Shown: one piece after another, positions 42,659-47,684 of the stretch
How positions within the stretch are numbered: the first letter of the stretch is position 1
How the letters are laid out: every line of letters starts with the position of its first letter
Source of the DNA: Oceanibaculum pacificum
GTDB taxonomy: Bacteria; Pseudomonadota; Alphaproteobacteria; Oceanibaculales; Oceanibaculaceae
NCBI RefSeq assembly: GCF_001618175.1
Contig: NZ_LPXN01000096.1
Span: 1 to 47,684, forward strand
Direction: 5' to 3'
DNA length: 47,684 bases
Program-made: the position numbers and the translations under genes
Notes under the pieces: model-generated
The model's input: the letters and a program-made list of their open reading frames with translations, nothing else
Told to the model about the DNA's origin: nothing
Database searches by the model: none

Positions 42659-43525
42659 ATGCCGAAGACGACCTTTCTTTCCCGCCTGATTTCGCCTTTC
42701 ACCCGCCGCCGCGATCCTATTGTGCCGGTGGTTCGGCTGTCCGGCGTGATCGGCCAGGTCGGACCGCTGCGCGCCGGGCTGACGCTGCACGGGATCGCCC
42801 CGCTGCTGGAGCGCGCCTTTTCCATCCGGAAGGCCAGGGCGGTGGCCATCGTGCTGAACTCGCCGGGCGGCTCGCCGGTGCAATCCTCGCTGATCTATCG
42901 CCGCATCCGCGATCTGGCCGACGAGCATAAGCGCACCGTGCTGATCTTCGTGGAGGATGTGGCGGCCTCCGGCGGCTATTGGCTGGCCTGCGCCGGCGAC
43001 GAGGTTTTCGTCGACCGCAGCTCCATCGTCGGCTCCATCGGCGTCGTCTCGGCCGGCTTCGGCTTCGTCGATCTGATCGGCAAGATGGGCGTCGAGCGCC
43101 GCGTCTACGCCACCGGCGAGAACAAGGCGATGATGGACCCGTTCCAGCCGGAAAACCCGGAGCATGTCGCCCGGCTGCGGCAGATTCAGGCGGAGATGCT
43201 GGATACCTTCACCACGCTGGTGCGCGACCGCCGCGAAGGCAAGCTGACCGCGCCGGAGGAGGTGCTGTTCGATGGCGGCTTCTGGACCGGCGTGAAGGCG
43301 GTGGAGCTGGGACTGGCCGATTCCGTGGGCGAATTGCGCTCTGTCCTGCGCGCCCGGTTCGGCGATAAGGTGCGGATGCCGATGATCAGCCAGCGCCGGC
43401 CGCTGCTGCCCTTCCTGGGGCCGCGCAGCGCCGGAGGGCTGATCGACGGCGCGGTGGAGCGGCTGCCGGACGCCGTGCTGGCGGCAGCGGAGGAACGGGC
43501 CCTCTGGGCGCGCTACGGTCTCTAG
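42659..43525 (+). CDS. S49 family signal peptide peptidase (SppA/SohB-like)
   Basis: A 288-residue single-domain S49 peptidase. The Ser-Lys dyad is S104 in VAASGGYWLA and K156 in GENKAMMDPF, 52 residues apart, the spacing seen in Bacillus SppA (S147/K199). LNSPGGSPVQSS is the conserved early motif. There is no N-terminal transmembrane helix, only an arginine-rich opening, so it may be peripheral or cytoplasmic. AAGG lies eight bases before the chosen ATG. It degrades cleaved signal peptides or membrane-protein fragments. Followed after 13 bases by a small zinc-ribbon membrane protein. Confidence 0.9.
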   Translation: MPKTTFLSRLISPFTRRRDPIVPVVRLSGVIGQVGPLRAGLTLHGIAPLLERAFSIRKARAVAIVLNSPGGSPVQSSLIYRRIRDLADEHKRTVLIFVEDVAASGGYWLACAGDEVFVDRSSIVGSIGVVSAGFGFVDLIGKMGVERRVYATGENKAMMDPFQPENPEHVARLRQIQAEMLDTFTTLVRDRREGKLTAPEEVLFDGGFWTGVKAVELGLADSVGELRSVLRARFGDKVRMPMISQRRPLLPFLGPRSAGGLIDGAVERLPDAVLAAAEERALWARYGL

Positions 43526-43538
43526 TCGGGAAGGGCAT

Positions 43539-43841
43539 ATGTTCGGGTTGAGCTTCGGTAAGCTTCTGGTGCTGGCGGCGGTGATCGCCGGCGTCTTCTT
43601 TTTCTTCCGCATGGTCACCAAGCTGGAGCGCAGCCGCCGCGACCTGGCGCGGGGCGAGCGCGGCGGTGCCGTGCGCGGCGAGCAGGGCGGCGGCCTGGGG
43701 GCGATGTTCCGCCGCAAGCCGGCGCCGTCGCGCGCCGAGCCGGAGACCCAGGAAATGCACGCCTGCCCATCCTGCGGCACCTACGTTCCCGCCCGCGGCG
43801 CCCGCGATTGCGGGCGGGAGTTGTGTCCTTACGGGGTGTGA
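43539..43841 (+). CDS. small membrane-anchored zinc-ribbon protein (PP0621-like)
   Basis: A 100-residue protein with one N-terminal hydrophobic helix (about 6-24, KLLVLAAVIAGVFFFFRM), a disordered Gly/Arg/Pro middle, and a C-terminal metal site: C76 and C79 in CPSCGTYV, then C91 and C96 in CGRELCPYG. The pattern fits PP0621-type proteins of unknown function. It follows the S49 peptidase closely and is probably co-transcribed, which suggests membrane quality control. That link is contextual only. Confidence 0.78.
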   Translation: MFGLSFGKLLVLAAVIAGVFFFFRMVTKLERSRRDLARGERGGAVRGEQGGGLGAMFRRKPAPSRAEPETQEMHACPSCGTYVPARGARDCGRELCPYGV

Positions 43842-43844
43842 GGC

Positions 43845-44246
43845 TTACAGCCGCGCATCCAGCGTCGCCAGACCGCCGCTCCAGCCCAGGAGGCGGCGGT
43901 CGGCGGTGACGAGGGTGCTGTTGTCGGCAAGGCAGGTCGCGGCGATCAGCCGGTCCGCGGGATCGCCATGCAGACCCGCTAGCTGTACCGATAGAATGCC
44001 GATATCGCCGGTAAGCGGAAGTTCATGGAAACCCAATTCCACGACCCGGCTTCTCCAGAGGGGGAGAGGGCGCGATATCGTGACCCGATCCTTGGAAACC
44101 AGCAAGGCGACCTCCCAGAAGGTAATCGCGGTGACGGCGGCCTGACTCCGGGCGAGCGCAGTCTCGATGGCGTTCTTAGCCTTGACGCCCAGCCTGGGAG
44201 AGGCGTCCATGTACCAGACGATCGTGTGCGTATCGAGCGTTAGCAT
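43845..44246 (-). CDS. vapC: PIN-domain toxin (VapC-type)
   Basis: A 133-residue PIN-domain ribonuclease with its acidic metal site intact: D5, E45, D98 and D116 (LTLDTHT, TFWEVALL, DPADRLIAA, VTADRRL). Such toxins cut RNA (often initiator tRNA or 23S rRNA) when freed from antitoxin. ATG 44246 overlaps the antitoxin stop by one base (TGATG). It converges with the zinc-ribbon gene, which ends three bases away. Target unknown. Confidence 0.88.
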   Translation of the reverse strand: MLTLDTHTIVWYMDASPRLGVKAKNAIETALARSQAAVTAITFWEVALLVSKDRVTISRPLPLWRSRVVELGFHELPLTGDIGILSVQLAGLHGDPADRLIAATCLADNSTLVTADRRLLGWSGGLATLDARL

Positions 44247-44509
44247 CAGGGAAGGTTCGGCTCCGTGCCGGCGATCACTTCCCATTCAACCTCGACGGGT
44301 TCGATGAGATCGTCGTTCGGGTCGGTTGCCACAACCCAGCCCTTCAGCGCCCCGAACGCTTCCTTGGGATCCTCCCGCGCGGGGACGATGCGGGCCACCG
44401 GCTTGCCGCGCTTGGTGATGGTGACGGCCTGGCCGGTGCGGGCGACTTCGTCCATCACTTGCAGGCAATGGGCCTTGAACTCGGTGGCGTTCATCGTGCT
44501 GGCGGTCAT
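44246..44509 (-). CDS. Phd/YefM-type antitoxin
   Basis: An 87-residue antitoxin. The N-terminal MNATEFKAHCLQVMDEVARTG with VTITKRGKPVARIV is the Phd/YefM DNA-binding fold; the acidic C-terminus (about 50-87, DDLIEPVEVEWEV) should wrap the toxin. ATG 44509 follows AAGGAG. A perfect palindrome 16 bases upstream is the likely autoregulatory operator. Confidence 0.88.
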   Translation of the reverse strand: MTASTMNATEFKAHCLQVMDEVARTGQAVTITKRGKPVARIVPAREDPKEAFGALKGWVVATDPNDDLIEPVEVEWEVIAGTEPNLP

Positions 44510-44524
44510 CGGCGGTCTCCTTCC

Positions 44525-44542
44525 TGACCACATATATGGTCA
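44525..44542. promoter_or_regulatory. palindromic operator of the toxin-antitoxin module
   Basis: TGACCA-CATATA-TGGTCA, a perfect 6-bp inverted repeat with a 6-base spacer, directly before the antitoxin start; an overlapping ATAT palindrome adds symmetry. Phd-type complexes repress at such sites. Confidence 0.65.
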
Positions 44543-44674
44543 TATCAGCGGATGCGCCAGCGTCATTGCCCTGCGGCATTCGCGGCCATGAGGGTTTCTT
44601 GACCCTGCCGCTACCCGCCGCTATGTTGCGCCGCACTGAAAATTGGGTTCCGATCCCAGAGCGCGAGAGACCGA

Positions 44675-45601
44675 ATGTCCGCCGCAAGGCCTTCTGCGTC
44701 CCCCCGGGCGGCTAATCCCGCCACCAGCTTCCAGTCGATCATCCTGACTCTGCAGCAGTACTGGGCGGCGCAAGGCTGCGTGATCCTGCAGCCCTACGAC
44801 ATGGAGGTCGGCGCCGGCACCTTTCATCCGGCGACCACGCTGCGGGCGCTGGGGCCGGACCATCACTGGAACTGCGCCTATGTGCAGCCCTCGCGCCGGC
44901 CGACCGACGGGCGCTATGGCAACAATCCGAACCGGCTGCAGCATTACTACCAGTTCCAGGTGCTGATGAAGCCCTCGCCGGAGAATATCCAGGAGCTGTA
45001 TCTGGGCAGCCTGGCGGCCATCGGCATCCATGCGCACGAGCACGATATCCGCTTCGTCGAGGATGATTGGGAAAGCCCGACTTTGGGCGCCTGGGGCCTG
45101 GGCTGGGAAGTCTGGTGCGACGGCATGGAGGTGACGCAGTTCACCTATTTCCAGCAGGTCGGCGGCATTGAGTGCAAGCCGGTCCCGGCCGAGCTGACCT
45201 ACGGCCTGGAACGGCTGATCATGTATATTCAGGATGTCGAGAACGTCTACGACCTGGATTATGACGGCGTGGCGAAGGACAAGGGCGGCAAGAGCTATGG
45301 CGACGTGTTCCTGCAGTCCGAGCGGGAATTCAGCGCCTTCAATTTCGAGCATGCCGACACAGACATCCTGTTCCAGCATTTCAAGGATGCCGAGAGCGAG
45401 TGCCAGCATCTGTTGGGCCTCGGCAAGCCGCTGGCGCTGCCGGCCTACGACAAATGCATGAAGGCCAGCCATCTGTTCAACCTGCTGGATGCGCGCGGCG
45501 TCATCAGCGTGCAGGAGCGCGCCTCCTATATCGGCCGCGTGCGCGCCCTGGCGAAGGGCTGCTGCGAGGCGTGGGTCGCCTCTCATAAGGTGGGGGCGTA
45601 A
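44675..45601 (+). CDS. glyQ: glycyl-tRNA synthetase alpha subunit
   Basis: A 308-residue GlyQ, the catalytic subunit of the bacterial two-subunit glycyl-tRNA synthetase. Core motifs: [50 protein letters not shown] and [14 protein letters not shown]. The C-terminal helical part ends SHKVGA. An alanine/serine-rich first 15 residues precede the core. glyS begins two bases after its stop. Confidence 0.97.
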   Translation: MSAARPSASPRAANPATSFQSIILTLQQYWAAQGCVILQPYDMEVGAGTFHPATTLRALGPDHHWNCAYVQPSRRPTDGRYGNNPNRLQHYYQFQVLMKPSPENIQELYLGSLAAIGIHAHEHDIRFVEDDWESPTLGAWGLGWEVWCDGMEVTQFTYFQQVGGIECKPVPAELTYGLERLIMYIQDVENVYDLDYDGVAKDKGGKSYGDVFLQSEREFSAFNFEHADTDILFQHFKDAESECQHLLGLGKPLALPAYDKCMKASHLFNLLDARGVISVQERASYIGRVRALAKGCCEAWVASHKVGA

Positions 45602-45603
45602 GC

Positions 45604-47658
45604 ATGGCCGAGCTGCTGCTGGAGATTTTCTCCGAGGAGATACCGGCGCGTATGCAGGCGCGCGCCGCCGACGATCTGAAGCGCCTGGTCACCGAGGCGA
45701 TGACCGCCGCCGGCCTCACCTTCGACAGCGCCGCGGCCTATGCCACGCCGCGTCGCCTGGCGCTGACGGTCGACGGGCTGCCGCTGACCCAGCCGGACGT
45801 GACCGAGGAACGCCGCGGCCCGCGCGTGGGATCGCCGGCGCAGGCGCTGGCCGGCTTCATGAAGGCCAACAACCTCACCTCCATTGAGGCGTGCGAGCAG
45901 CGCGACACCGGCAAGGGCGTATTCTACTTCCTGACCGTCGAGAAGCCGGGGGCGGAGACGCGCGACGTGCTGCCGGGCCTGCTGATCGAGGCGATCCACA
46001 AGCTGCCCTGGCCGAAATCCATGGTCTGGGGCGAAGGCAGCTTCCGCTGGGTGCGGCCGATCCATTCCATTCTCTGCCTGTTCAGCGGCCAGGAACTGCC
46101 GGGCCGGCTCGATCTCGGCGGCGGGCGGGAGATAATGTTCGCCGACCGCACGCGCGGCCACCGCTTCCTCGCCCCGGCCGAGCTGGCGATCCATAATTTC
46201 GAGGATTACCAGGCCAAGCTGAAGGCCGCCAAAGTGATCCTGGATCCGTCCGAACGCCGCGCCGCGATCCTGTCCCAGGCCGAGGCGCTGGCCGCCAAGG
46301 CGGGCCTGGCGCTGAAGCGAGATGACGGGCTGCTGGACGAGGTGACCGGCCTGGTCGAATGGCCGGTGGCGCTGATGGGCCGCATCGACGACGCCTTCAT
46401 GGATGTGCCGCCGGAGGTGCTGACCACCTCGATGCGCGCGCACCAGAAATACTTCGCGCTGGAAACGGCGGATGGCGCGCTGGCCCCGCATTTCATTGTC
46501 GTCTCCAACATGCAGCCGGCCGATGGCGGTGTTGCCATCGTGGCGGGCAACGAGCGCGTATTGCGCGCCCGCCTGTCGGACGCGAAATTCTTCTGGGATC
46601 AGGACCGCCGACAGAGGCTGGATTCCCGCCTGCCGGCGCTGGCCAACATCACCTTCCACGCCAAGCTGGGCACGCTGGCTGACAAGGTGGCGCGGGTGCG
46701 CGCCCTGGCCGGGCATCTGGCGACGCTGATCCCCGGCGCCGAGCCGGCCACCGCAGACCGCGCCGCCCAGCTCGCCAAGGCCGATCTGGTGACCGGCATG
46801 GTCGGCGAGTTCCCGGAGCTGCAAGGCATCATGGGCCGCTATTACGCCCGGCAGGACGGCGAGGGGGAGGCGGTCGCCCAGGCCATCGCCGATCATTACT
46901 CCCCACTTGGCCCGTCCGACCGCTGCCCGACCGCGCCGAATTCCGTCGCCGTGGCGCTGGCCGACAAGCTCGACACGCTGGTGGGATTCTTCGCCATCGA
47001 CGAGAAGCCGACCGGCTCGAAGGATCCCTACGCGCTGCGCCGTGCGGCGCTGGGCATCATCCGGCTGATCGTGGAGAATGGGCTGCGGCTGCCGCTGAGC
47101 GCCATCTTCGCCCAGGCCGGCGCCAAGCCGGAGACCGTGGGCGATCTGATGGCCTTCTTTGCCGACCGGCTGAAGGTGGCGATGCGCGAGCAAGGCGTGC
47201 GGCACGATCTGGTGTCCGCCGTGTTCGCGCTGGGTAACGAGGACGATCTGGTGCGGCTGCTGAAGCGGGTCGAGGCGCTGGCGGCGTTCCTGGCGAGCGA
47301 GGATGGCGCGAACCTGCTGACCGCCTATCGCCGCGCCGCCAACATCGTCGCCATCGAGGAGAAGAAGGACGGCCGCGTCTATGTCGGCCCGGCCTCGGCG
47401 GGAAGCGAGCCGGCGGAAGCGGAACTGCATCGCGTGCTGGGCGTTACCGAGGAGCGGATTTCCCAGACGCTCCAGGCCGAGGATTTCGCCGCCGCCATGG
47501 GCGCGCTGGCGGCGTTGCGCGGCCCGGTCGACCGTTTTTTCGAGACCGTGACGGTGAATGCCGAGGATGCGGCGCTGCGCGAGAATCGCCTGAAGCTGCT
47601 GGCGACGATCCGCGACACGATGAACCGCATCGCCGATTTCTCGAAGGTGGAGGGGTAG
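45604..47658 (+). CDS. glyS: glycyl-tRNA synthetase beta subunit
   Basis: A 684-residue GlyS, which recognises tRNA-Gly. It opens [18 protein letters not shown] and contains [32 protein letters not shown], the HD-like segment and the C-terminal anticodon-binding helices ending [13 protein letters not shown]. Complete, with its stop just before the window end. It is two bases after glyQ, a single operon. Confidence 0.97.
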   Translation: MAELLLEIFSEEIPARMQARAADDLKRLVTEAMTAAGLTFDSAAAYATPRRLALTVDGLPLTQPDVTEERRGPRVGSPAQALAGFMKANNLTSIEACEQRDTGKGVFYFLTVEKPGAETRDVLPGLLIEAIHKLPWPKSMVWGEGSFRWVRPIHSILCLFSGQELPGRLDLGGGREIMFADRTRGHRFLAPAELAIHNFEDYQAKLKAAKVILDPSERRAAILSQAEALAAKAGLALKRDDGLLDEVTGLVEWPVALMGRIDDAFMDVPPEVLTTSMRAHQKYFALETADGALAPHFIVVSNMQPADGGVAIVAGNERVLRARLSDAKFFWDQDRRQRLDSRLPALANITFHAKLGTLADKVARVRALAGHLATLIPGAEPATADRAAQLAKADLVTGMVGEFPELQGIMGRYYARQDGEGEAVAQAIADHYSPLGPSDRCPTAPNSVAVALADKLDTLVGFFAIDEKPTGSKDPYALRRAALGIIRLIVENGLRLPLSAIFAQAGAKPETVGDLMAFFADRLKVAMREQGVRHDLVSAVFALGNEDDLVRLLKRVEALAAFLASEDGANLLTAYRRAANIVAIEEKKDGRVYVGPASAGSEPAEAELHRVLGVTEERISQTLQAEDFAAAMGALAALRGPVDRFFETVTVNAEDAALRENRLKLLATIRDTMNRIADFSKVEG

Positions 47659-47684
47659 GGATACCCCTCACCCAGCTCCGGCTA

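Overview
The window is GC-rich chromosomal DNA from an alphaproteobacterium, most likely of the Rhodospirillales type. The clearest markers are a divK-pleD pair, an EipB (DUF1849) periplasmic protein, two-subunit glycyl-tRNA synthetase, a perfect CtrA-type site (TTAA-N7-TTAAC), general-stress (EcfG-like) promoter motifs and a DinB with an N-terminal zinc ribbon. Nothing looks like a prophage, integron, CRISPR array or insertion sequence. Genus-level assignment is not possible from sequence reading alone.

Region by region: 0.1-3.6 kb has a class II aldolase with an MFS exporter, and an aspartate-type aminotransferase. 3.6-5.8 kb has an AI-2E family permease and a YqjD/YqjE-like envelope stress pair. 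5.8-8.3 kb is a leftward catabolic operon (BDH2-like SDR, fumarylacetoacetase-family hydrolase, alpha/beta hydrolase). 8.4-10.2 kb has an unknown helical protein divergent from an unusual soluble chemoreceptor. 10.2-15.1 kb has tRNA-Val(CAC), gph, glmU, a winged-helix-like regulator, RNase D and a diguanylate cyclase. 15.2-19.4 kb has a 2-hydroxyacid dehydrogenase, eipB, dinB and a ROK sugar kinase. 19.6-21.4 kb is divK-pleD. 21.4-29.6 kb is a leftward block dprA-topA-rnr-S41 protease-rpmG. 29.6-31.9 kb is a two-component system whose sensor has seven predicted membrane helices. 32.0-33.2 kb has a nitronate monooxygenase-like enzyme and a tiny membrane protein. 33.4-38.6 kb is a leftward uvrC-pgsA-mobB-moeA-moaD-moaE block (DNA repair, phospholipid synthesis, molybdenum cofactor). 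38.6-39.0 kb is a 438-base AT-rich non-coding region. 39.0-43.8 kb has a pteridine-reductase-like SDR, a CPA2 antiporter, an EamA permease, an S49 protease and a small zinc-ribbon membrane protein. 43.8-44.5 kb is a Phd/VapC-type toxin-antitoxin module, and 44.7-47.7 kb is glyQ-glyS.

Most of the window is core housekeeping sequence. The most interesting element is the 38.6-39.0 kb region. It combines a perfect DnaA box facing an imperfect one, an AT-rich stretch with a tandem 10-mer, a perfect CtrA full site and several GANTC methylation sites. It lies where the prevailing gene direction switches from leftward to rightward. That is the signature of a Caulobacter-type replication origin, or at least of a cell-cycle-controlled locus, and it needs GC-skew and comparative confirmation. 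CtrA half-site-like motifs (TTAACCAT) also lie upstream of divK and of the small diguanylate cyclase, so the window may hold several parts of one cell-cycle and cyclic-di-GMP network. Other notable items are a chemoreceptor with reversed domain order, an exact 21-bp in-frame duplication in topA, and EcfG-like promoters in front of two small envelope genes.
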